A stretch of DNA of 38,131 bases from an uncultured bacterium (GTDB taxonomy: Bacteria; Bacillota_I; Bacilli_A; RFN20; CAG-826): the NCBI GenBank assembly GCA_949297275.1, contig CASFQR010000013.1, positions 1 to 38,131 on the forward strand, in the 5' to 3' direction. Below the pieces are notes generated by a model, which searched no databases, had not been told where the DNA came from, and saw nothing but the letters and a program-made list of their open reading frames with translations. Positions within the stretch are counted from its first letter, which is position 1. Each line of letters begins with the position of its first letter. Shown in pieces: positions 1 to 7,729 of the stretch. The position numbers and the translations under genes are program-made.

Positions 1-1441
1 TACTAATTAAATAAGGTTGGTGATTCAGTGTCATAATCGCATGATAAAGTGCCTTTTCAACATAACTTTTTTGCTCAGTGTCTTTAATTAAATCGATTAA
101 TTGAAAGAAATAATCATGATTAAATTTTTCTTGAATAAGGAAATAAGCACAATAATTAACTAAGAAGATTCCCCAATCAATATTTTTTGTTTCAATTGTT
201 TTCTTGGCTAAAGCATCCCATTCTTTAATGTTATTAAAATAAATGACATTATCATTAGTTATCTCGTCTATTTCCTTATCCATCTTTGCGTGAACAAACG
301 GCAAAGGAACTCCATAAAATTGCACATTCTTTCTTAAATAAACATTTTTGACAGCACTAAACCAAACGGTATTGAAATTGGCTAATAAGCCATAACATTC
401 GATTATTTCTTCAATCTCGTTCTTAAACATATCCTTAGATAGATATATTTCTATTATGACACTATAAGCGACTAAGCATGCATTTAAAAAGCGTTGACGA
501 TCAATAGTTGATAACTCAGGTGAATATTTTTGATAGCAATCGTAAATTATATTTGTACCGTCATATCTATCGCTTTCCTGCTGGGCACTAGTGTCTTTTA
601 TATTATTTCTAATCGTGTTAAAGGCTTTATCTTTATCTAATTCAGTAATTTTATCAGGTGAATATGAATAAAATAGGCAATTATCCTTTAAGAAAACATA
701 AATTTCTTCATGCAATTCTGTGCCATGGTTTTCTTTAGATAAAAAGCCAAAGGAATCTTTATTCGTTATAGCGCCCACGCTTTTTAATTTATATTTATGT
801 GGTTGGGGCTTTTGATAAATAATTTGCACATCGGTTGTAGCGGTTAAAGGGAGATAAACTTGTTCAATTTGGCCAGTAATTTCATTGAGTAATAAGCCAC
901 TAACGACTAATAAATTATCTTTAATTGTAAAGTTTTTGGGTAAAATAATCTTGCGATCAATTTTAATCTCTAATTCATGATTTCGTGCATCGATAACTTT
1001 TTCAATATTATCGCTTGAACTTATTAATTCCTTGTCATTATCAATATCAAAATATTTTTCTTGATATTTCTTACTTAAGGTACCTTTTATTTTGTTAATC
1101 AGAATATTTTTATCGATGATTGAGTCGGTCTTTTTATCGCTAGCGATCAAAGATAAGATATAAAGAATTTCTTTTTCTTCAAATAAGCGCGCTTGGTCTT
1201 CTAAAAAGACACCATAACCATCTCCTGATCCGATTTCAATCCCTATTTTCTTTAAAGCATCAATATTTTCTGCGATTGTTTTACGGTCAATATTTGGATA
1301 ACCCCATTCAGCGTTTTGATTAATTTTTCGCATTATTTCCGCTTGTTTAATCGGATGAGCTGGATCGCTATAATCTTTTAAAATTTGATAGACATAGTAT
1401 AGATACGATTTTTTATTGATTTTAGGTAGTTCATTTTTCAT
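1..1441 (-). CDS. HTH transcriptional regulator, C-terminus cut off by the window edge
   Basis: An open frame of 480 codons runs from an ATG at 1441 to the left edge with no stop. An AAGGAG ribosome site lies just upstream of the start. Residues ~5-95 look like the winged-helix N-terminus of the large WYL/DeoR-like regulators of Firmicutes: a YLYYVYQIL helix, an IDRKTIAENIDALKKIGIEI recognition segment, and a GYGVFL wing followed by LFEEKEILYIL. The remaining ~380 visible residues are mixed and then helical. I could not find a clear WYL ligand motif, so the effector domain is unassigned. It is transcribed divergently from the membrane protein at 1612 and may control itself or that neighbour. 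The DNA-binding N-terminus is fairly safe; the family beyond it is not. Confidence 0.7.
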   Translation of the reverse strand, partial: MKNELPKINKKSYLYYVYQILKDYSDPAHPIKQAEIMRKINQNAEWGYPNIDRKTIAENIDALKKIGIEIGSGDGYGVFLEDQARLFEEKEILYILSLIASDKKTDSIIDKNILINKIKGTLSKKYQEKYFDIDNDKELISSSDNIEKVIDARNHELEIKIDRKIILPKNFTIKDNLLVVSGLLLNEITGQIEQVYLPLTATTDVQIIYQKPQPHKYKLKSVGAITNKDSFGFLSKENHGTELHEEIYVFLKDNCLFYSYSPDKITELDKDKAFNTIRNNIKDTSAQQESDRYDGTNIIYDCYQKYSPELSTIDRQRFLNACLVAYSVIIEIYLSKDMFKNEIEEIIECYGLLANFNTVWFSAVKNVYLRKNVQFYGVPLPFVHAKMDKEIDEITNDNVIYFNNIKEWDALAKKTIETKNIDWGIFLVNYCAYFLIQEKFNHDYFFQLIDLIKDTEQKSYVEKALYHAIMTLNHQPYLIS

Positions 1442-1611
1442 TACTTGTCTCCTTATTTCCGCCTCTATCTTACTATTAACATATCTATCTATTGATATTA
1501 TAAACTAATTCGTCCGTTTTTTAGGACATAATACTATCTTGTAATTATTTTAGGTTGATAACTTTAACGATTTTCATACTTTCTTAGCGTTATTTTTGTT
1601 AAAATAAATAC
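1442..1611. promoter_or_regulatory. Divergent promoter region
   Basis: Minus-strand side: a TATAAT -10 reads at 1502-1497 for the regulator, and a GTCC/GGAC dyad (1512-1515 and 1524-1527) sits where its -35 would be, a possible self-operator. Plus-strand side: an extended -10 (TG-T-TAAAAT, 1597-1605) ends 6 nt before the ATG at 1612, with no Shine-Dalgarno site. The -35 on both strands is weak. Confidence 0.5.
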
Positions 1612-2214
1612 ATGAGCAGAAGACGAATGATTAAAAACACTTTGCGAGAAATTAGTAATAAATTTGATGATATTAAATATAATAAAAACCTCGATTGTTT
1701 TTATGAAGATGATAACCTTAAGAAAAGTTACATTAATCTAGATTTTTCTAATTATGAAGATATTTATGCTTCGTTTTCTAATCAAAATGTTCTTAATGGC
1801 GACTTATATGATTTAGTGAAAAATTTATATCGTTATGTTAACCCTTCTTACCAATTAGAATTTAATTTTTATTATCCTGCCAATATGTCAAATGAAGAAC
1901 GCGATAAAATCGAATATTTATTTCGTCTCCATTTCGTTTTATTAGTAATTGATAAAAATAAAATGATTCGTCGTCATAATATAACTGCCTTTATCCTCTT
2001 AGTCATAGGGGCATTTATTTATGCGGGATTTGGTTTGTTAGAATATTTTAATCTCAATTTTATTTTCCGCGGTATTTTTGAAATCTTTGCTTGGGTTTTT
2101 ATTTGGGAAAGTTGTGACTTTTTCTTTTTAACAAATATGGAAACAAAATTAGAAAGATTAAATTTAATAAAAATTTATAATGCCAAAATCAATCGGAGTG
2201 AAAAAAATGCTTAA
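1612..2214 (+). CDS. Small membrane protein with two transmembrane helices, function unknown
   Basis: This is a 200-aa protein. The first ~120 residues are soluble and charged. Two hydrophobic helices follow at about residues 124-145 and 150-172, then a basic amphipathic tail. The segment EIFAWVFIWESCDFFFL in the second helix resembles uncharacterised Firmicutes membrane proteins, but I cannot name the family. The start has no ribosome site and lies 6 nt after an extended -10, so a leaderless mRNA is likely. The 3' end overlaps the MazG-like gene by 8 nt, which indicates co-transcription and translational coupling. Confidence 0.7.
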   Translation: MSRRRMIKNTLREISNKFDDIKYNKNLDCFYEDDNLKKSYINLDFSNYEDIYASFSNQNVLNGDLYDLVKNLYRYVNPSYQLEFNFYYPANMSNEERDKIEYLFRLHFVLLVIDKNKMIRRHNITAFILLVIGAFIYAGFGLLEYFNLNFIFRGIFEIFAWVFIWESCDFFFLTNMETKLERLNLIKIYNAKINRSEKNA

Positions 2215-2530
2215 ACCTGAAACAATTATGCGCTTAAAAAAATTTGTTAGTGATCGCGATTGGGATCAATTCCATTCGCCCGCTAATTTAGCTAAATCAA
2301 TCTCCATTGAGGCCAATGAGCTTTTAGAATGTTTCCAATGGGATGAAGAAAATTATTCCTTAGATAATGTCAAAGAAGAACTTGCAGACGTGATGACTTA
2401 TTGCCTTGACTTAGCCATGAAACTCAATTTAGATGTCGATCAAATCATCAATGATAAAATGACTAAAAATGAAAATAAATACCCGCTTAATAAGGCTAAA
2501 GGGGTCGCAACTAAATACGATAAATTATAA
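2207..2530 (+). CDS. MazG-like nucleotide pyrophosphohydrolase
   Basis: This 107-aa all-helical protein of the MazG/RS21-C6 (dCTPase) type would hydrolyse non-canonical or excess NTPs to NMP and pyrophosphate. The metal-binding residues are visible as E35-x2-E38 (EANELLE) and E58-x2-D61 (EELADVMTY). I chose the ATG at 2207 rather than the in-frame ATG at 2180. A GGAGTG ribosome site (2195-2200) precedes 2207, and family members begin close to this point. It overlaps the end of the upstream membrane-protein gene. Its stop shares the palindrome TTATAA (2525-2530) with the stop of the convergent glycosyltransferase gene. Confidence 0.85.
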   Translation: MLKPETIMRLKKFVSDRDWDQFHSPANLAKSISIEANELLECFQWDEENYSLDNVKEELADVMTYCLDLAMKLNLDVDQIINDKMTKNENKYPLNKAKGVATKYDKL

Positions 2531-3538
2531 TTTTAAAGTGGTAATATCATAAATAATTTCGGAAGGTCGAGAATTATTTAAGTCGCTTTCATCGAAATTT
2601 AATACCTTGATAAAATCTTCATAAGGAGTGTCTAAATATATATAATCGTTTTTAATTAATTTAAGTTGTTTTTTAATTTCTTTTTTAATTAATTTTTTAT
2701 TGTATTTAGTTTTATCTAATTGACATAAATAAAAATAAATTAAGACCTTTTTAGCAGTGTAAGGAAATAGCTTATAGATGAGTGGCCGACGCTTAAAATA
2801 ATATTTTTCTAAAAAGGCAATTACCGCAATCATATTGATATTGCTTTGAATTAAATTAGGAACATTGATTGGACTTGTTTCACTATTATTAGATAAAGTA
2901 TAAAAATAATTGCGCTTTTTATCTAAAACAATTTTTTTAGCTTTGGAGAACGCTAAATAGTTGAAGATGACATCTTCACAGATTTTTCTTGATTCATAAA
3001 AGTGTACATCTTTAATAATTTCTTTACGATATATTTTGGCAGGAGAAAAACCTCTTAAAGTAAAATCATTTAAAAGCATCTTTATCGCTTGTAAGGAATT
3101 TAAAGTTTTATTCTGCATAAATAAGGAAGTTATAAAACGATGTTTTTGATGTTTTTTAGGTTGATAATAATAATAATTTTGACATAAAATATCCGCTTTT
3201 TGCGCCTTAATACCCGCAAAAAGGCTAGATAAATAATCTTTTGAAACAAAATCATCACTATCTAAAAAAACTAGATAATCTCCTGAAGCGTTTTTGATGC
3301 CCTTGTTTCGCGCTCCGCCAGGTGAAGTAATATTATTATCTATTATTAATTTAATTTTATCGTTATATTCATTAGCCCATCTCCAAACTTTTTGGTGAGT
3401 TTCTTTAAGGGCATTATTTTCAATAATAATAATTTCATAAGTGCCATTAAAAGATTGATTTAAGATTGAATCTAAGCAAATATCAATCCGCGGTTGATGT
3501 CCACTTAAAGGAATAATTAAAGATATATCATAAGGCAT
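2525..3538 (-). CDS. Family 2 glycosyltransferase
   Basis: This is a 337-aa GT-A fold transferase. The N-terminal strand is ISLIIPLSGH, a GGARNKG segment lies at residues ~74-80, and the metal-binding DSDD is at 93-96 (FLDSDDF). A CED motif at 187-189 carries the likely catalytic base. The C-terminal ~130 residues are basic and Lys-rich, suiting membrane association. It probably adds a sugar to a surface glycan or lipid; donor and acceptor are unknown. Its ATG abuts the stop of the upstream gene at 3539, so the two form an operon. Confidence 0.85.
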   Translation of the reverse strand: MPYDISLIIPLSGHQPRIDICLDSILNQSFNGTYEIIIIENNALKETHQKVWRWANEYNDKIKLIIDNNITSPGGARNKGIKNASGDYLVFLDSDDFVSKDYLSSLFAGIKAQKADILCQNYYYYQPKKHQKHRFITSLFMQNKTLNSLQAIKMLLNDFTLRGFSPAKIYRKEIIKDVHFYESRKICEDVIFNYLAFSKAKKIVLDKKRNYFYTLSNNSETSPINVPNLIQSNINMIAVIAFLEKYYFKRRPLIYKLFPYTAKKVLIYFYLCQLDKTKYNKKLIKKEIKKQLKLIKNDYIYLDTPYEDFIKVLNFDESDLNNSRPSEIIYDITTLKL

Positions 3539-3970
3539 TTATTTAATCTCTTTCACTAATATTTTTAATGGTCTTGACCAAGTATCAATTACGTCGTTTA
3601 AATATGCGAATCCTTCTTCTAATAAATCCATATTTTCGCGATAAGCATAGAGTTTTTTCACCTTATCTTTTCTTAAATATTTAATAGCTTCTTTAATTAA
3701 ATCTTTTTTAATTTTCTTCTCTAAAGCATATATTAAATTAATCGTTGGAGATAATGAATTTTCAACAGTAAAATCTAAATCGCTAATTAAAATAAAGCCA
3801 TTAATTTGCTCATCTTGATCATAAGAAATTAATAAATATTGTTTTCCTAATATCTTATCTAAATCTTGATTAACTAAACTGACATAATATCTAGGTGCAA
3901 TATAATGGCGGGTTAAAAGGTAATTTTTAATCTTTTCATCGCCTTTAATTGTTGTAATAAGTTTAATCAT
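3539..3970 (-). CDS. Hypothetical protein, possibly GNAT-like
   Basis: This 143-aa protein has an alternating strand/helix pattern. The part YLLISYDQDEQINGFILIS (residues ~45-63), followed by a helix-rich stretch, resembles the core of GNAT acetyltransferases, but I see no clear acetyl-CoA binding loop. It is the first gene of a two-gene minus-strand operon with the glycosyltransferase, with no spacing. The start has no ribosome site: a TAAAAT -10 at 3982-3977 lies 6 nt before the ATG, so the mRNA may be leaderless. Confidence 0.55.
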   Translation of the reverse strand: MIKLITTIKGDEKIKNYLLTRHYIAPRYYVSLVNQDLDKILGKQYLLISYDQDEQINGFILISDLDFTVENSLSPTINLIYALEKKIKKDLIKEAIKYLRKDKVKKLYAYRENMDLLEEGFAYLNDVIDTWSRPLKILVKEIK

Positions 3971-4042
3971 GTTTTTATTTTACTATTTTTACTATAAATT
4001 AATAAACCTTTTGGTTTAAAATAATTATTGAGGAATAAGTCG
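3971..4042. promoter_or_regulatory. Divergent promoter with perfect dyad
   Basis: A perfect 6-bp dyad TAAACC-tttt-GGTTTA (4003-4018) lies between the minus-strand gene at 3970 and the plus-strand DUF2804 gene. On the minus strand, TAAAAT (3982-3977) abuts the start. On the plus strand, a GAGGAA ribosome site (4030-4035) serves the ATG at 4043. The dyad could be an operator. Confidence 0.4.
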
Positions 4043-5071
4043 ATGGAAACAAATTATTTAAAAGATGGTTATTTATTAGACCTAGATGGTAATTTAAGTG
4101 AAGCCGGTTTTGCTAAATCGTTAGTCAAAATTTATAGTCGCGAAGATGTTAAGGCTAATCATTTAAGAATTAAAGAATGGGATTATTACTTCATTGGTAA
4201 TGAAAATTTTGGTATTGCTTTGACAATTGCTGATAATTCTTATATGTCGCTTGTTGGGGCGACATTCTTTAATTTCCAAAAGAATTTTGAACATAGCAAA
4301 AACGTCATGCGCTTTATGAGCCGCGGTAAATTACATCTACCAACCGATTCGCGGGGCGGCGATATCGTTTATGAAAATAAAAAAGTCTCTTTTAAGTTTT
4401 TGCATGAAGATAGTGGCAAAAGACACCTCCAAGTGCGCTTCCCCTCTTTTTATAATAAAAAAGATTTAAGAGCCGATATTTATTTAACTGAAACGCAAGA
4501 AGATACCATGGTGATTGCTACACCTTTTTTAAAGCCTAAACATTTTTATTACAATCAAAAAATAAATCTCTTAAAAGCCAGTGGCTATATAAAATTAGGC
4601 GATGAACATTTTGATTTCTTGGATGATTCTTTTGGTGTTTTAGATTGGGGTCGTGGTGTTTGGACATATAAAAATACTTGGTATTGGTCTTCGATGAGCG
4701 ATTATTACAATAACCATCTAGTTGGTTTCAATTTAGGATATGGTTTTGGTAACACCTCTAAAGCGACGGAAAATGTTTTTTATTATGATAATGTCCAATA
4801 TAAATTAAACGATGTCAAATTTGATATCCCTTTAAATTCTCGCGGCGGATTCGATTATATGAAACCATGGAAAATTCGTTCATCTAGTGGTGATATTGAT
4901 TTAACTTTTGAGCCAATGCTTGACAGGCGAACTCGGCTTAGTGCTTTAATTATTAAGCAACATGGCGATCAAGTATTTGGAAAGTTTAAAGGTCGAATAA
5001 ATGTCGACGATAAATCCTTTTATATCGAAGATGTCTTTGGATTTGCTGAAAGAGTGACAAATTATTGGTAA
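4043..5071 (+). CDS. DUF2804 family protein
   Basis: This 342-aa protein matches my recollection of the DUF2804 family. The key stretch is DSFGVLDWGRGVWTY, then TWYWSS and VGFNLGYGFG (about residues 195-235), and FYYDN shortly after. The function is not established. It has no signal peptide or membrane helix, so it is cytoplasmic. I chose the ATG at 4043 because GAGGAA lies 7 nt upstream; an earlier in-frame TTG at 4028 overlaps that site and is unlikely. It lies just upstream of the GPH symporter, which has its own promoter. Confidence 0.8.
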   Translation: METNYLKDGYLLDLDGNLSEAGFAKSLVKIYSREDVKANHLRIKEWDYYFIGNENFGIALTIADNSYMSLVGATFFNFQKNFEHSKNVMRFMSRGKLHLPTDSRGGDIVYENKKVSFKFLHEDSGKRHLQVRFPSFYNKKDLRADIYLTETQEDTMVIATPFLKPKHFYYNQKINLLKASGYIKLGDEHFDFLDDSFGVLDWGRGVWTYKNTWYWSSMSDYYNNHLVGFNLGYGFGNTSKATENVFYYDNVQYKLNDVKFDIPLNSRGGFDYMKPWKIRSSSGDIDLTFEPMLDRRTRLSALIIKQHGDQVFGKFKGRINVDDKSFYIEDVFGFAERVTNYW

Positions 5072-5115
5072 TACTTTTTAGTGCGAAGTAAGTTTTTAAA
5101 AACCGTATCAGGATT

Positions 5116-5124
5116 TGTTATAAT
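5116..5124 (+). promoter_or_regulatory. Extended -10 promoter for the sugar symporter
   Basis: A perfect extended -10, TG-T-TATAAT, lies 22 nt upstream of the symporter ATG. It leaves a short leader with a GAGGT ribosome site (5136-5140). No good -35 is visible. Confidence 0.6.
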
Positions 5125-5146
5125 AAGAAAGAAATGAGGTATTTTT

Positions 5147-6709
5147 ATGCGATTAGGTAATTTAATGGCAACTTACTCGGGCGATATTCCACCTCGCTCA
5201 ACTTCGATAACTTATTGTGGTGTTTCAATTTTCCGTGATGCTTGTTATCAGTTTGTTTCGGCATTTTTGATTATTTATATCACCTTTGCTGGCGTTTTAA
5301 CAACTGGTGATACTGCTGCTTATGTTGCTCAGATGTCTGTGATTAATATCATTATCATCATTTGCCGCATTTGGGATGGCATCAACGATCCGATTATGGG
5401 TTATATCATTGAAAAAGTTCATTTTAAGTGGGGTAAATATAAACCTTGGATCTTAATCGGTGGCGTTTTAAATACCATTGTTGTATTAGTTTTATTCTTA
5501 GCTCGTCCAAGTGGTTGGGGGTTTGTTGTTCTCTTTGGTATATTTTATTTCTTGTGGGATATTGTTTGGACAATTAATGATATTGCTTATTGGTCAATGC
5601 TTCCTTCTTTAACTAAAGACGAAAGAAGAAGAAACAACATTACAACCGCGATGCAAATATGCATTTCTATTGGCGTTTTCGGCATTTATGGTGTGACTAA
5701 TTTATTACCAGGTCTCTTATTAGATGTTTCCACTGCAAATATCTACACTTGGATTGCGGTCGTGGTTGCTTCACTTTATTTAATTTCGCAAATTGTTTTA
5801 GTTTTCGTATGTAAAGAGCATTCTCGTTCTACTACAATCGAAAGCAAAGAAGAAAACGCTGCTAAACTGCGCGATATTTTTAAAATCTTCCTCAAAAATA
5901 GTCAAGTTCGCATCAATATTCTTTCAATTTTATTAAATTATTTAGCCGCTGGTGTTTTAGTCGCCTTTGCAACTTATTATTGTTATTTAACTTATGGTTA
6001 TCGCGAAAGCGGCACAATCGCTTTTATGTTCACAGTCATGTATGCAGTAGGCACAATCATTGCTCAAGTTGCTTATCCTTTCTTAGCTCGTTTAAAATGG
6101 TTTACGCGTAAGAAGTTCCTAATTATTTCCTTGTGTTTATTAGGTGTTGGTTATTTATTATTGTTCTTTATGGGATTCCCGCTTTTTGGCGAAAAACCTC
6201 TCGCGTACGATAATCTTGTTTTCTTGCTTTATATTCCGGCGGTGATTATCTTCTTAGGTCAAGGTATCATTGCGATTGTTTTAATTATTCAGATGCAATC
6301 GACGATCGAATATAACCAGTATAAATATGGGCAAAGAAAAGAAGCAATTGTTTCATCGCTTCGAGCTTTGGTGGCTAAGTGGGGTAGTGCGATTCAACAA
6401 GGGATAGTTACCGCTACTTTTGCTGGTACTGGATTATACGCTGTTACCAGTGCAATTTCTAATTTAGAAAACGAATCTAATGCTGGTATTATTAGTAGCG
6501 AGGAAATGTATGCAGAAATTAGTGAACTCACTAATAATATAACAAGTAACCAATTGCTCGGATTGGCTATTGGGATGATTTTCATTCCTTTAATTATCTT
6601 TATTGTTTGCATTGTTTTAGCAGCGTTTGTCTTTAAAATCGATGAAAAGAAACATCAAGAAATTTGTCAGTTGATTGATGAAGGCAAAACTTTAAACGAA
6701 AAATTCTAA
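5147..6709 (+). CDS. GPH-family sugar:cation symporter (MFS)
   Basis: This 520-aa protein has about 12 hydrophobic helices. Typical glycoside-pentoside-hexuronide (melibiose permease-like) motifs are the N-terminal RDACYQFVSAFLIIY helix and NDPIMGYII followed by KWGKYKPWIL (residues ~80-105), the family's cytoplasmic loop. It would import a glycoside with Na+ or H+. The substrate cannot be read from sequence. The alpha-galactosidase, beta-fructosidase-like and beta-galactosidase-like genes in the next 10 kb suggest a galactoside such as melibiose or raffinose. AsnA follows after 17 nt. Confidence 0.85.
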   Translation: MRLGNLMATYSGDIPPRSTSITYCGVSIFRDACYQFVSAFLIIYITFAGVLTTGDTAAYVAQMSVINIIIIICRIWDGINDPIMGYIIEKVHFKWGKYKPWILIGGVLNTIVVLVLFLARPSGWGFVVLFGIFYFLWDIVWTINDIAYWSMLPSLTKDERRRNNITTAMQICISIGVFGIYGVTNLLPGLLLDVSTANIYTWIAVVVASLYLISQIVLVFVCKEHSRSTTIESKEENAAKLRDIFKIFLKNSQVRINILSILLNYLAAGVLVAFATYYCYLTYGYRESGTIAFMFTVMYAVGTIIAQVAYPFLARLKWFTRKKFLIISLCLLGVGYLLLFFMGFPLFGEKPLAYDNLVFLLYIPAVIIFLGQGIIAIVLIIQMQSTIEYNQYKYGQRKEAIVSSLRALVAKWGSAIQQGIVTATFAGTGLYAVTSAISNLENESNAGIISSEEMYAEISELTNNITSNQLLGLAIGMIFIPLIIFIVCIVLAAFVFKIDEKKHQEICQLIDEGKTLNEKF

Positions 6710-6726
6710 TTGTTTTTATTAACGGC

Positions 6727-7728
6727 ATGATTTATAAAATAAAAAATTATAACGATAAATTTTCACGAAAGGAAACTTTCGTGGCAATTAAGTTTCTTAA
6801 AGACGAGTTTGAAAACATTTTAGCTAAACATCTCAATTTAAAACGCGTGTCATCTCCATTATTCGTTCTTCGCCATAGTGGCTTAAACGATGATTTAAAT
6901 GGTGTAGAGCAGCCGATTCGCTTCCATGTTAATTTTTCTAGTGATGATATTGAAATAGTTCAATCTTTAGCAAAATGGAAACGTGACGCCTTAAAAAGAT
7001 ATCATTTCGATCTTTACGAAGGCTTATATTGTGATATGAATGCGATAAGAAAAGATGAAATAACTGACAACATCCACTCTTTATATGTCGACCAGTGGGA
7101 CTGGGAAAAAATTATTGCTTTAGAAGATCGTAATCTTACTTATCTATTTAATGTCGTTCAAGAAATTTTCTTAGTTTTAAAAGAAATCGAAAAATTAATT
7201 AACGCGAGATATCCCTTTTTAAAAGAAAAATTACCTAAAAAAATCTCTTTTATTTCTAGTGAAGAACTTTTAAAGATGTATCCTAATAAAACCGCAAAAG
7301 AAAGAGAATATCTCTATTTAAAAGAACACCGGGCTGCTTTTATTTATCAAATTGGCAAGTGTTTGAGTGATGGCTCTAGACACGATAATCGCGCATCTGA
7401 TTATGATGATTGGTCCCTCAATGGCGATATTCTCGTTTTTGATGATATTTTGGATAGTCAATTAGAATTATCGAGCATGGGTATTCGGGTTGACAAAGAA
7501 GCTTTAGTTAAACAACTATGTGAGAAAAACGAACAATATAAATTAAAAATGCAATTTTCAAAGGATATTCTTCATGATAAGATGCCATACACTATCGGTG
7601 GAGGAATTGGTCAATCACGCTTATGCCTCTTTTTCCTAGAAAAAGCTCATATTGGCGAAGTTCAAGCCTCTTTATGGGATGAGGAAGATCTTCGTTCTTT
7701 AAAAGAATTAGGAGTTAATTTGCTATAA
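6727..7728 (+). CDS. asnA: Aspartate--ammonia ligase
   Basis: This 333-aa protein makes asparagine from aspartate, ammonia and ATP and shares the class II aminoacyl-tRNA synthetase fold. Family motifs are clear: VSSPLFVLRHSGLNDDLNGVE near residue 42, KRDAL and VDQWDWEK in the middle, and the C-terminal GGGIGQSRLCLFFL with HIGEVQASLWDEE. Length is normal for AsnA. There is no Shine-Dalgarno site before the ATG, which lies 17 nt after the symporter stop, so reinitiation is possible. Its stop is 1 bp from the stop of the convergent GH2 gene, leaving no room for a terminator. Confidence 0.95.
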   Translation: MIYKIKNYNDKFSRKETFVAIKFLKDEFENILAKHLNLKRVSSPLFVLRHSGLNDDLNGVEQPIRFHVNFSSDDIEIVQSLAKWKRDALKRYHFDLYEGLYCDMNAIRKDEITDNIHSLYVDQWDWEKIIALEDRNLTYLFNVVQEIFLVLKEIEKLINARYPFLKEKLPKKISFISSEELLKMYPNKTAKEREYLYLKEHRAAFIYQIGKCLSDGSRHDNRASDYDDWSLNGDILVFDDILDSQLELSSMGIRVDKEALVKQLCEKNEQYKLKMQFSKDILHDKMPYTIGGGIGQSRLCLFFLEKAHIGEVQASLWDEEDLRSLKELGVNLL

Positions 7729-7729
7729 A

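Noticed and set aside
1512-1527. GTCC/GGAC hairpin as a terminator
   Set aside because: Only 4 bp of stem, and the T-run is in the loop rather than after the stem; treated only as a weak operator candidate.
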